Assembly: GCA_027335965.1 (NCBI GenBank)
Contig: DAHWGZ010000025.1
Location: 1 to 16,118, forward strand
Direction of reading: 5' to 3'
DNA from: Acidiferrobacter sp.
GTDB taxonomy: Bacteria > Pseudomonadota > Gammaproteobacteria > Acidiferrobacterales > Acidiferrobacteraceae
DNA: 16,118 nt
In this document: positions 1 to 7,146 of the stretch, piece by piece
Position numbering within the stretch: position 1 is the first letter of the stretch
Layout: the number at the start of each line of letters is the position of its first letter
Notes under the pieces: generated by a model
What the model saw: the letters and a program-made list of their open reading frames with translations, nothing else
Told to the model about the DNA's origin: nothing
Database searches by the model: none
Program-made: the position numbers and the translations under genes

Positions 1-542
1 CCATCGATGCGGGCACGGACATAGCCGCGCGCCTTCAGTTCCTCGAGCTTGTTCAGGGCCTCGCCCTTGCGCCCCGATACGACCGGCGCCAGGACCATGG
101 CCTTGGTCCCTGGGGGGAGGGCTAGGGCCTCGTCGACCATTTGTGTCACGGTCTTCGCATCCAGGGCGACGTCGTGCCGCGGGCAGCGTGGCTCACCCAC
201 GCGCGCATAGAGGAGTCGCAGGTAATCGTAGATCTCGGTGACGGTGCCGACCGTGGAGCGCGGATTATGCGAGGTGCTCTTTTGTTCTATGGAGATCGCG
301 GGGGACAACCCTTCGATCAGGTCGACGTCGGGTTTGGCCATGAGCGACAGGAATTGTCGTGCGTAGGCGGACAGGGACTCGACGTAGCGGCGCTGTCCTT
401 CGGCGTACAAGGTGTCGAACGCGAGCGAGGACTTGCCCGAGCCGGATAGCCCGGTGATGACGATAAGACGGTCGCGCGGCAGGTCCAGGTCGAGGTTTTT
501 CAGGTTGTGCGTGCGCACGCCCCGCAAACGAATGAGGTCCAT
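1..542 (-). CDS. uvrA: UvrABC excinuclease subunit A, N-terminal part (cut by window edge)
   Basis: UvrA is the damage-recognition ATPase of nucleotide excision repair; it works as a dimer with UvrB in the cytoplasm. About 180 codons are present, read from the complement, and the rest lies left of the window. The protein starts [16 protein letters not shown], followed by the ABC-type Walker A motif GLSGSGKSS (residues 31-39). Next come the UvrA-typical [16 protein letters not shown], the [15 protein letters not shown] block, and [10 protein letters not shown], which leads into the UvrB-binding and insertion region. The ATG at 542-540 matches the usual UvrA N-terminus, although the ribosome-binding site in front is weak (AAAGAA). 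The gene diverges from ssb, the classic proteobacterial arrangement. I see no LexA-type CTGT-N8-ACAG box in the shared intergenic region. Identification is very secure. Confidence 0.97.
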   Translation of the reverse strand, partial: MDLIRLRGVRTHNLKNLDLDLPRDRLIVITGLSGSGKSSLAFDTLYAEGQRRYVESLSAYARQFLSLMAKPDVDLIEGLSPAISIEQKSTSHNPRSTVGTVTEIYDYLRLLYARVGEPRCPRHDVALDAKTVTQMVDEALALPPGTKAMVLAPVVSGRKGEALNKLEELKARGYVRARID

Positions 543-865
543 AGGTTCTTTCGGGCCGGAGTAAATCGGGTACTATACGGCTCACGCCTAGGCAAAGGCA
601 AAGAGTGGGCGGATGTTCGCATGCGCCCGGTCGCCCTGTCCCGACGCGATACCACCGAGGCCGGGCGACCGGGGCAGGCCGCCTGGATATTGCTCGAGCG
701 CCGGCCCGGGGATTCGGCGGACGGTATTGTCCAGGGCCCCTCTCTATCCAAGGCCGAGGGGGTGACATAAACTAAGGCCTTGTACAGGCGGGGTTGCGGG
801 CCATGACGGTCTCGCATCCAGCTGGCGGGCCCTGCGGGGCCCGTTTCCATCCCGAGGGAGACGTT
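543..865. other. uvrA-ssb divergent intergenic region
   Basis: This 323-nt stretch separates the divergent uvrA and ssb starts. It holds the candidate uvrA promoter near 572-601. A weak -10-like TAAACT at 768-773 faces ssb but has no good -35. Reading frames that cross it have no ribosome-binding site and no recognisable protein. I find no SOS box. Confidence 0.5.
572..601 (-). promoter_or_regulatory. Candidate sigma-70 promoter for uvrA
   Basis: On the minus strand a TATAGT (577-572, 5 of 6 to TATAAT) lies 18 nt after TTGCCT (601-596, 4 of 6 to TTGACA). This would start transcription near 565, about 20 nt before the uvrA ATG. It is a consensus match by eye only. Confidence 0.4.
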
Positions 866-1342
866 ATGGCGCGTGGCATCAATAAGGTCATCTTGGTAGG
901 CAATCTCGGCAAGGACCCGGAGATCCGCTACGTACCGAACGGCGGCGCCGTGGCCAATCTGAATATCGCCACTTCCGAGTCGTGGAAGGACAAGGGCACC
1001 GGCGAGAAGCAGGAACGGACCGAGTGGCACCGGGTCGTGTTCTTCGGAAAGCTTGCGGAAATCGCCAGCGAGTACCTGAAGAAGGGGGCACAGATCTACG
1101 TCGAGGGGCGCCTGCAGACCCGCAAGTGGCAGGATAAGTCGGGGCAGGACCGTTACACGACCGAGATCGTGGGCAGCGAGCTGCAGATGCTGGGTGGCCG
1201 TGGGGGCGCCGGCGGGGGCGAAGGGCCGCCCGCGGACATGCCCTACGACGCGCCCGCATCCAGCTCGGGTGGTCGATCGACCCAGTCGTCGGCGCCGACC
1301 CCTGGCGGCGGAGAGGATTTCGACGACGATATCCCGTTTTAG
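866..1342 (+). CDS. ssb: Single-stranded DNA-binding protein SSB
   Basis: This is the 158-residue tetrameric single-stranded DNA-binding protein of replication, recombination and repair. The N-terminal OB fold (about residues 1-112) has the hallmarks [63 protein letters not shown] and [17 protein letters not shown] disordered Gly/Pro/Ser-rich linker (about 113-148) leads to the acidic tip DFDDDIPF (151-158), which docks partner proteins such as exonuclease I and PriA. The ATG at 866 follows a GAGGGAG ribosome-binding site (854-860). The reading frame stays open further upstream, but those residues do not belong to the family. The gene is probably monocistronic, because a strong terminator follows 28 nt after the stop. 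Confidence 0.98.
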   Translation: MARGINKVILVGNLGKDPEIRYVPNGGAVANLNIATSESWKDKGTGEKQERTEWHRVVFFGKLAEIASEYLKKGAQIYVEGRLQTRKWQDKSGQDRYTTEIVGSELQMLGGRGGAGGGEGPPADMPYDAPASSSGGRSTQSSAPTPGGGEDFDDDIPF

Positions 1343-1370
1343 AGTCCCATCAGGCGGTCGTTGCTAAACA

Positions 1371-1407
1371 AAATCCCGGTAAGCCTTGAGCTTGCCGGGA
1401 TTTTTTT
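1371..1407 (+). terminator. Intrinsic terminator after ssb
   Basis: AAATCCCGGTAAGC (1371-1384) pairs with GCTTGCCGGGATTT (1390-1403) around the 5-nt loop CTTGA, with one T-G wobble. The stem runs into seven consecutive T (1401-1407). This is a textbook Rho-independent terminator. The A-rich start of the stem could also help terminate transcripts from the other side. Confidence 0.93.
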
Positions 1408-1751
1408 ATGGCTTTTTGGGCCCGATCTCGGTGTGGCGGGAATCCGGGGCGGCGCCGGTCCGCGCTCTCGGCTTTCGGTTTTCCCTGATCGTTTAGGACA
1501 AATGGCCCCGGGATGCGCCGACGCCACCTTTTGCCTTTCCATGATCTATGATCACCAGGACGATATCGGATGTCAGGGCGAGACGGGGCCCAGCTTTTGG
1601 GGGTGCCGGCACGATGTCGTGGGCGCCAAGGGGGCCGGCAGGCGCGAGACGCGGGGCCGCGCCCAGCGGGTGACGTCATCCAAGGGCGGGGATCCGGGCA
1701 TCGTGGGGGGCGGGGCCGCGCCCGCCATGCGTGAACATGAGGAGAAAAGTT
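1408..1751 (+). other. Upstream region of the rusticyanin-like gene
   Basis: No supported gene lies here. A good -10-like TATGAT (1547-1552) sits in a short GATC-containing repeat (ATGATC then TATGATC, 1541-1553), but no -35 stands at normal spacing. The promoter of the downstream cupredoxin is probably in this region. The stretch from 1560 to 1730 is very G-rich and carries no clear signal. Confidence 0.35.
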
Positions 1752-2330
1752 ATGAGAGGGAGTTGCGCTGGCGGGCGCCGCGCGGGCCGAGTGCAGGCGT
1801 TATGGGGGCTCGGGCTCGGGGCGGGGGCACTGTTTCAGGTCGGCGTTGCGTCGGCGGGGCTGCTGGTGCGCACCAGCGCCTTCAAGGGGGCGACATCATC
1901 GCAGGTGCGGACCATGCTGGCCCGAGATAACGGGACCGCGCACGGCACGGTCGTCTCCTATCGCGGGTCCGTGGCGCGGGTCGTGGTCGTGGTGCCGCAG
2001 CCCGAGTTTCCGTTTCCGCGGTTCGAGGTCCAGCAAGTCGCCAATCCGACGCTCGAGTTCCGGGCCGGGACGACCGTGAAATTCACGTTCATAGATCGCG
2101 TCATGGGTTTTAGTCACAGTCTTCAAATCACCCGCAAGGCGCCACCATTCCCCATGTTTCCCAAGCTCCAGCCGGTGTTGGCGGGGACAGAGCTGTCCCC
2201 GCCGCCCAGGGGCGGGAAGTCGATGTACGCGAATTTCACCTGGCACCCGGCCGCCGGGCACTACTATTACGTTTGCGCGATCCCGGGGCATGCCCATATG
2301 GGCATGTTCGGCGCGATAATCGTGAAGTAA
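1752..2330 (+). CDS. Rusticyanin-like type 1 (blue) copper protein, exported
   Basis: Rusticyanin is the acid-stable, high-potential cupredoxin that carries electrons in the periplasm during Fe(II) oxidation. This 192-residue protein has a signal peptide (about 1-35, ending GVASA) and a cupredoxin fold. The C-terminal half closely follows rusticyanin: GFSHSLQITRKAPPFPMFPK, a VLAGTELSPPPRGGK segment, FTWHPAAGHYYYVC, and IPGHAHMGMFGAIIVK. The four copper ligands are all present: His122, Cys175, His180 and Met185, with the C-x4-H-x4-M spacing of rusticyanin. The ATG at 1752 was chosen because GAGGAGA (1739-1745) lies 6 nt upstream. The frame also holds GTG (1731) and ATG (1737) starts without such a site. 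Neither cyc2 nor cytochrome oxidase genes flank it in the window, so this may be a stand-alone copy. It is clearly rusticyanin-like; whether it is the main iron-oxidation rusticyanin is unknown. Confidence 0.92.
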   Translation: MRGSCAGGRRAGRVQALWGLGLGAGALFQVGVASAGLLVRTSAFKGATSSQVRTMLARDNGTAHGTVVSYRGSVARVVVVVPQPEFPFPRFEVQQVANPTLEFRAGTTVKFTFIDRVMGFSHSLQITRKAPPFPMFPKLQPVLAGTELSPPPRGGKSMYANFTWHPAAGHYYYVCAIPGHAHMGMFGAIIVK

Positions 2331-2487
2331 GGGGTCGGAAACCCGCGGGTGCCGCCCCGTAGGAGGCTCGTTCGGCGGTCCTCGGATCCCGGCCGAAAGG
2401 CCGCGAGCGCAAGATCGGGTGGCGTGGGCATGTCGGTGCGTAGCCGAGGGTCCGGGCGAGCACCACCAGAGGCAAGGGGGTGGGGGT

Positions 2488-3351
2488 ATGGCGGTCACGA
2501 AATCGCAGGGTTCCGTGGAGATGCTTCGCCAGGGCATCGCCCTCTATCGGCGAGCCTTCGCGCCCCTGACGACGGAGTTCGTCGTTTTGCAGTTGGCGAA
2601 CATTCTGATCTTCGCGTTTTTGGTGTCAGCCCACGCGCTGCCCGTGCGCGCGCCGAAGACGTGGTCGGCGGGTTTGGGTCTGGCCCTGTTCTCCTGGGGT
2701 TTTGCGGTTGTGGAGCTTGTCTTGCAGATCGGCCTCATGCGCAGTCTGGCAAATGTCGCCGACGGCCGCCATGCCCGCTTCATGGATCTCTTGTGGGGCG
2801 TGAAGCGCGGCGAGGCCTGGCTGCTCGCGATCGTCTTGCAGGTGCTGGGCCTGGTGATATTCCAGGTCTTGGCGGGGTTGACGGCGGCAAGCGGCATGCA
2901 TGCGACCGGTAATCCCCATCACCCCTTCGTCCTGCTCGACGGCCCGTTGTGGCCGTTCTTGTTCCTGCTCATCGCGATCCTGGTGCTGGGGATCTTTGGC
3001 AACACCGCGGCCATGGCCATGGCCATCGCGTCGCGTTATACGCTCCCGGCGTTCGCCGCCCTGCGCGCCGCCTTGAAGACCTTCCGTCACGGCTACCGCC
3101 GCTATCTGTTGCTGAATCTTGCCGGCATCGGCACTTTGGTGGGGGTGGGGCTGACGATTGCCGTGATCTCCACCGTGCTCCTGATCCTTCTGCACGCCCT
3201 GGGTGCCGGCCCCATCAGTCATGCCCTGCGCGCCCTGGTGTTCCTCGCGGCCCTATGCGCGATCGTGATCGCCGCGCTGATGTGGGCCATGGTGTTGCTG
3301 GCCGCCTTCGTGGTCGCGGGCGGCATGGTCGGGCCCGCCAACGGGTCCTGA
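2488..3351 (+). CDS. Six-helix integral membrane protein, function unknown
   Basis: This 287-residue protein has about six hydrophobic segments, near residues 29-48, 61-83, 111-131, 153-180, 208-235 and 250-280. The N-terminus is short and amphipathic (EMLRQGIALYRRAFAPL). The loop ALRAALKTFRHGYRRYLLLN before the fifth helix resembles the repeated element of bacterial multi-pass families related to the glycerophosphodiesterase membrane domain, but I cannot name the family with confidence. The loop at about 136-151 carries several His (GMHATGNPHHPF). The ATG at 2488 lies after a G-rich stretch (AAGGGGGTGGGGGT); a longer in-frame GTG start at 2419 would add 23 non-hydrophobic residues and looks less likely. 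It lies 157 nt after the rusticyanin-like gene on the same strand, so co-transcription is possible but unproven. Confidence 0.8.
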   Translation: MAVTKSQGSVEMLRQGIALYRRAFAPLTTEFVVLQLANILIFAFLVSAHALPVRAPKTWSAGLGLALFSWGFAVVELVLQIGLMRSLANVADGRHARFMDLLWGVKRGEAWLLAIVLQVLGLVIFQVLAGLTAASGMHATGNPHHPFVLLDGPLWPFLFLLIAILVLGIFGNTAAMAMAIASRYTLPAFAALRAALKTFRHGYRRYLLLNLAGIGTLVGVGLTIAVISTVLLILLHALGAGPISHALRALVFLAALCAIVIAALMWAMVLLAAFVVAGGMVGPANGS

Positions 3352-3352
3352 T

Positions 3353-3371
3353 CGCGCGGTTTTGCCGCGCG
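3353..3371 (+). repeat. GC-rich hairpin just after the membrane-protein gene
   Basis: CGCGCGG (3353-3359) pairs with CCGCGCG (3365-3371) around loop TTTTG, starting 1 nt after the stop codon. No T-run follows, so this is at best a weak or Rho-assisted terminator or an RNA-protecting hairpin. Confidence 0.4.
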
Positions 3372-3768
3372 CCGCCCCTTTCCGCGGGTGGATGGCCCTG
3401 TCGCATCGGCTTGGAAGAGCGCCCATGGCAGGCCCGCGGGGTACATGAGGCGCTCTATCCCCCCTGCCCGCGAGCGAAGGGCCCATGAGGCGGTTTCGGT
3501 AGCGGCGTGATGCCATGGCTCAAGCCCCATTCCCCGCGGACCCTCGGGCGGCCGCGGGCCCAGGAAAGGCATCGGGCGCCCGCCCACGCCGCCGCAGAGA
3601 ACCCTTTCCCGCCCCCGCCGGGATCGCCGCATCCACCCCATCCCCGCCGGGTCTTGCCACGTCCTCCGGGACCGCGGGATTCCCCGCATCGGGCCGCCAT
3701 TGGCAAGGTGGATCGGGGCCGCGCAGGCCGTTCACCCGTCCCTTTTGAAGCGTCGAAACCGCGCCCTT

Positions 3769-3845
3769 CCTTTAATAATCATTAATCGATAATTTTCTTA
3801 ATGACAAAGATAGAAAATAGTTAGGCTACATAAAAAAACGCAATA
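3769..3845 (+). promoter_or_regulatory. AT-rich promoter/operator island upstream of the UreI-like gene
   Basis: About 75 nt are mostly A and T inside otherwise GC-rich DNA. A perfect inverted repeat, TCATTAA (3779-3785) and TTAATGA (3798-3804), has a 12-nt spacer and half-site centres 19 nt apart, which suits a dimeric regulator. ATGACA (3801-3806) matches a -35 box at 5 of 6 and overlaps the right arm. The -10 is ambiguous: TAGGCT at 3822 or TACATA at 3827. UP-element-like A/T tracts are present. The leader to the start codon would be about 90 nt. Which regulator binds cannot be told. Confidence 0.5.
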
Positions 3846-3927
3846 GGACATTCTTCGCGAGGCCTGGATACACTGGCTGCGCATGAGATAGGCAGGGAAT
3901 CACAATCATAACAAAGTGGAGGAGATC

Positions 3928-4677
3928 ATGAAACGAATGGAAGGCCATTCAGACCTATGGCGTGGTTACCTGATCATGCTGGCGGTCGGCTTATGTCTGT
4001 TTGTGGCGGGGGCGCATCCGGCTTGGGCCGCGACGGGTGCGACTGCCGGGGGCGGGGGCGCGGCGGCCTCCCTGGCGCAGATCGCCAAGGAGCTGGCGCC
4101 AGCCAAGCCGTTTTTCGTGACGAGCGATGGGAAATGGATCGCGCCGCTCATGTATATCGGTTCGTTTGCGCTGCTTGCCAACGGCCTTATGCATCTCGAC
4201 CCGGCGCGCAAGAAGGCCAACGAGTTCGGCGTCGGCATCATCACGGTGACGGCGGGCCTCATGTGGTGGCCATTCCTGATTGCGATGATGGCCTCGCAGG
4301 GGCTCGGGCCGCTTACGAACCTCGTGACGGGTCTTGCGGGCATGTACGCGTTCTTTTTCACGGTCCTTGGGCTAACCCAGATCTTCCATGTCGAATCGCG
4401 TCATCAGCTGGGCGCGGTGGCGATCTTCATAGGGTGGCTCACGGGCGTCTACGCCTATTTCTTCCTGACGACGGCGGCCCCCACGGGCGGGACCTGGGTG
4501 TATCACTTCACCATAGCGCTGGTATGGTTCGTGGCCATGAATCTTGCGGGCCTGTACATGCAGGGGCGGATGAAAGAGCGCGTCTTGGGGTGGGTGGTGT
4601 CATTCGCCGCGATCTATACGTTCGCGGTGCCGGCCGTGCTCTGGTCCATGCCGCCCGGCCGTCAGGGACCATTCTAA
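3928..4677 (+). CDS. UreI/AmiS-family-like urea/amide channel with N-terminal signal peptide
   Basis: The UreI/AmiS family forms six-helix inner-membrane channels for urea or short amides; in Helicobacter the channel is acid-gated. This 249-residue protein has a signal peptide (about 1-34, ending AHPAWA), an Ala/Gly-rich linker (35-70), and then six membrane segments from about residue 72 to 240. The first segment, APLMYIGSFALLANGLMHLDPARKK, mirrors the UreI start (YVGIVLISNGICGLTKVDP). The third segment and its loop (YAFFFTVLGLTQIFHVESR) and WVYHFTIALVWFVAMNLAG also match family features. UreI proteins have an outside N-terminus, which fits the added signal peptide. The ATG at 3928 follows GGAGG (3918-3922) at 5 nt. 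A start at 3937 or at GTG 3916 would change little. No urease or amidase gene is in the window, so substrate and role stay open. The family call was made by eye. Confidence 0.68.
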   Translation: MKRMEGHSDLWRGYLIMLAVGLCLFVAGAHPAWAATGATAGGGGAAASLAQIAKELAPAKPFFVTSDGKWIAPLMYIGSFALLANGLMHLDPARKKANEFGVGIITVTAGLMWWPFLIAMMASQGLGPLTNLVTGLAGMYAFFFTVLGLTQIFHVESRHQLGAVAIFIGWLTGVYAYFFLTTAAPTGGTWVYHFTIALVWFVAMNLAGLYMQGRMKERVLGWVVSFAAIYTFAVPAVLWSMPPGRQGPF

Positions 4678-4695
4678 AACAAAGGGAGACACAGC

Positions 4696-4770
4696 ATGAT
4701 ACCTTGGACATTGGTGGAAATTGCCGTGGCGGGATGGGTGGTTACCGTGGCGGTGTGGCTGGCCAATTAG
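4696..4770 (+). CDS. Single-helix membrane microprotein (24 aa) after the UreI-like gene
   Basis: A 24-codon ORF starts ATG ATA CCT TGG, 18 nt after the UreI-like stop codon. It has a good ribosome-binding site, GGGAG (4684-4688), 7 nt before the start. The product begins MIPWTLVEI and continues as one hydrophobic helix ending VAVWLAN; Glu8 is the only charged side chain. The tight spacing and the terminator about 110 nt later suggest it is co-transcribed with the channel gene and could be a small subunit or regulator of it. I do not recognise a family. The case rests on ribosome-binding site, position and hydrophobic composition. Confidence 0.6.
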   Translation: MIPWTLVEIAVAGWVVTVAVWLAN

Positions 4771-4880
4771 GGGGGCGGTGAGCCGCAATCGGTGGCGGCG
4801 GGTTGGAGGGGGAGCGGTCCAGGATGGGATGGGCTGCATGAAGCGCTTGTAGGGAAAAAGAAGGGCGATGGGAGGTATTG

Positions 4881-4922
4881 ACCCGCGGTCGGCGCGTTGG
4901 CTGGCCGCGGGTTTCCTTTTTC
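4881..4922 (+). terminator. Intrinsic terminator after the UreI-like gene and microprotein
   Basis: ACCCGCGGTC (4881-4890) pairs with GGCCGCGGGT (4903-4912) with one T-G wobble, around a 12-nt loop. The T-rich tail TTTCCTTTTTC follows. It closes the 3928-4770 transcription unit. Confidence 0.82.
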
Positions 4923-5351
4923 GGGCATGAGCGCCCCCGACCGCTCGGGATGAGGGCAATTATGGCGCGGCGATGGTCCCCGTGGGGCGCTGGGGCGGGG
5001 GCGACGATGGCGGCATGGGAATGCCGCGGGACGTCCGCCTGGCCCATAGAGATGGCCCGTCGCGCCCTTGACACGACCGGCCATCGGGGCGAAGATGCAC
5101 CGATGATGCCTCGCTTCCAAAATCTTGTGTGCCCCGGTCGCCGGTTCGAGCGACTGCGGATCTCCTCCGTCCTGTAATATCCGGTCGTTCTTCGTTTCGA
5201 CTTTCCGTCGTCTTGGCTTGGGGTGGTAGCGTGTCCCTCTCTCGTTTCTCAAGGAATCTACGACTGCGTCGCGCCTGTCGGGCCGTGAGCAACGGTTGCC
5301 CGGCAGTTGCCGCTGACCACGGCGTGAGTCGCGCTGACCTTGGGAGACGCC
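4923..5351 (+). other. Long gene-free leader upstream of leuA
   Basis: This stretch between the terminator and leuA holds no gene I can support. A perfect -35 box TTGACA (5068-5073) is followed 17 nt later by a poor -10, GAAGAT (5091-5096), which would give a leader of about 250 nt. A -10-like TAATAT occurs at 5175-5180. A hairpin with stem CGGTCGC/GCGACTG (5135-5156, one wobble) lies between them. A 24-codon ORF (5103-5177) overlaps the hairpin. It has no clear ribosome-binding site, and its Leu codons are not clustered, so it is not a convincing leucine attenuator peptide. Confidence 0.35.
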
Positions 5352-7067
5352 ATGATGCTGGAGACACCGCAACACAAATACCGGCCCTTTGCGCCGGTGA
5401 ACCTCACCGATAGGACGTGGCCGGGGCGCACGCTCGTGGCCCCGCCGGCTTGGCTCAGCACCGATCTGCGTGATGGGAACCAGGCGCTGTTCGAGCCCCT
5501 GGATGTGGATGCCAAGCGGGAATTCTTCGCATTGTTGTGCGCGCTGGGCTTCAAGGAGATCGAGGTCGGCTTCCCGTCGGCGTCGCGCGCCGATTTCGCC
5601 TTCGTGCGCGATCTCATTGAACGGGGCGCGGTGCCGGAGGATGTGACCATAGGGGTTCTCACCCCGGCGCGCGCCGATCTCATCGACCGTTCGATAGAGG
5701 CCCTTGCTGGCGCGCGGCGGGCGATCGTCCATGTCTATAATGCCGTGTCGCCGGTGTTTCGCGAGGTGGTCTTTTGCAAGAGCAAGGCCGAGGTCATGGC
5801 CATGGCGGTCGATGCCGTGCGCCACATACGCGCGTCGACCGGCCGCCGACGAGAGACGCAATGGGTCCTGCAATACAGCCCGGAGGCGTTCAGCGCCACC
5901 GAATTGGATTATGCGAAGGCGGTCTGCGATGCCGTCGTGGAGGTGTCGGGCGCCACGGACGAGGCCCCCATGATCATCAACCTGCCGGCGACCGTGGAGG
6001 TCGCGACCCCCAATGTCTTCGCTGATCAGGTGGAATGGATGCACCGTCACATTGCGCGGCGCGAGGCGGTCATTTTGAGCGTGCATCCGCATAACGACCG
6101 GGGTACCGCCGTGGCTGCCGCGGAACTGGCGATGATGGCGGGCGCCGAACGGGTCGAAGGCTGTCTCTTGGGCAATGGCGAGCGTACCGGCAACGTCGAT
6201 CTCGTGACCCTTGCGTTGAACCTGTATACGCAGGGGGTGGCGCCGGGGCTCGATTTTTCGCGGCTCGACGAGATCGCGCGCGCGGCCTCGCGCCTGACCC
6301 GTCTGCCGGTGCATCCACGCCACCCTTATGTCGGGGATCTCGTCTACACGGCGTTTTCCGGGTCTCATCAGGACGCGATCCACAAAGGTCTTTCCGCGCG
6401 GCGCCCGGACGAGCCCTGGAGCGTGCCTTATCTGCCCCTCGACCCCAAGGATGTGGGGCGCGACTATCAGGCGGTGATTCGCGTCAACAGCCAGTCGGGC
6501 AAGGGCGGCATCGCCCATCTCCTGGAGACGCGCTACGGGGTCGTGCTGCCGCGCCGGATGTTGATCGGATTGGGCGCGGCGGTGCAGGCGCGCGCCGATG
6601 AGCGGGGAGGCGAGATCACCGCGGCCGAGATCTGGCGGGTCTTTTGCGACTGTTACCTGAAAGATCCGGAGGCGGTCCAATACCGCGGCCATGAGATGGA
6701 TACCGGCGCCGATGGCGATCGGGTGCGGCTGCATCTTGCCATCCGCGGGCAGGCCGCGCGCTACGAGGGGCGCGGGAACGGCCCGCTGGACGCGGCGTGC
6801 CGGGCATTGCCGGGAGCGATGCGCTTATGCCACTACGAGGAGCGGGCGGTGCGCGCCGGGTCGGACGCGCAGGCGTTGGCGATCGTGGAGGTGGCGGGCC
6901 CGGAGGACGGCCGCACGGCAATGGCCGCCGGTCTTCACGAAAGTCTCGTGACGGCCTCGCTGATGGCCCTGGTGCGGGCGTGGGCGGACCTCGGGGTTGG
7001 TGTCGCGATCGCTCCGCATGCCGTCCTTGGGGGCCCCGCGGCGGCCCCGCGGGCGGGGTCGCCATAG
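5352..7067 (+). CDS. leuA: 2-isopropylmalate synthase, long (fungal/actinobacterial-type) form
   Basis: The enzyme condenses acetyl-CoA with 2-ketoisovalerate, the first step of leucine synthesis, in the cytoplasm. At 571 residues it matches the long LeuA class rather than the shorter E. coli type. The TIM barrel carries STDLRDGNQ (residues 36-44, with catalytic Arg40 and metal ligand Asp41), the metal-binding HPHNDRGTA (His245, His247) and GNGERTGN (274-281, including a metal-ligand Asn). A linker leads to a C-terminal regulatory domain (about 430-560), where leucine feedback inhibition acts in this family. The tandem ATGs at 5352 and 5355 follow GGGAG (5342-5346), and the N-terminus (YRPFAPVNLTDRTWPGR) is typical of the class. 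leuB, leuC and leuD are not adjacent in the window, so leuA appears to be transcribed alone. Confidence 0.96.
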   Translation: MMLETPQHKYRPFAPVNLTDRTWPGRTLVAPPAWLSTDLRDGNQALFEPLDVDAKREFFALLCALGFKEIEVGFPSASRADFAFVRDLIERGAVPEDVTIGVLTPARADLIDRSIEALAGARRAIVHVYNAVSPVFREVVFCKSKAEVMAMAVDAVRHIRASTGRRRETQWVLQYSPEAFSATELDYAKAVCDAVVEVSGATDEAPMIINLPATVEVATPNVFADQVEWMHRHIARREAVILSVHPHNDRGTAVAAAELAMMAGAERVEGCLLGNGERTGNVDLVTLALNLYTQGVAPGLDFSRLDEIARAASRLTRLPVHPRHPYVGDLVYTAFSGSHQDAIHKGLSARRPDEPWSVPYLPLDPKDVGRDYQAVIRVNSQSGKGGIAHLLETRYGVVLPRRMLIGLGAAVQARADERGGEITAAEIWRVFCDCYLKDPEAVQYRGHEMDTGADGDRVRLHLAIRGQAARYEGRGNGPLDAACRALPGAMRLCHYEERAVRAGSDAQALAIVEVAGPEDGRTAMAAGLHESLVTASLMALVRAWADLGVGVAIAPHAVLGGPAAAPRAGSP

Positions 7068-7146
7068 GTCTCATGCGGGTCCTGAAATGGCTTGCTATCG
7101 TTGCGCGCTTCGAGTGTCTCGTGCACAGACGGCAAGGAGGAGCGCT

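Larger units (their letters stand above)
3352..3927 (+). other. Long upstream region of the UreI-like gene
   Basis: No supported gene lies in this 576-nt stretch; open frames across it are Pro/Arg/His-rich with no ribosome-binding site. The first ~415 nt are extremely GC-rich. The composition then drops abruptly to an AT-rich island (about 3769-3845) before the UreI-like gene. That contrast marks the island as the likely control region. Confidence 0.5.

Noticed and set aside
543..865. Shared SOS (LexA) box between uvrA and ssb, as in E. coli
   Set aside because: No CTGT-N8-ACAG or close variant is present; CTGT near 635 and ACAG near 783 are not correctly paired.
3215..3785. Several Pro/Arg-rich open frames on both strands upstream of the UreI-like gene
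   Set aside because: No ribosome-binding site, no domain, and compositions typical of non-coding GC-rich DNA.
5131..5160. tRNA-like segment (GGTTCGAGC resembling a T-loop)
   Set aside because: No acceptor stem, anticodon arm or D-arm can be drawn around it.
5103..5177. Leucine attenuator leader peptide before leuA
   Set aside because: The 24-codon ORF lacks a clear ribosome-binding site and has no run of Leu codons; no terminator/antiterminator pair follows.
4767..6734. A 655-residue open frame on the minus strand across leuA
   Set aside because: It is the antisense shadow of a high-GC coding region: Arg/His-rich, without a family match or ribosome-binding site, while leuA motifs are clear on the plus strand.
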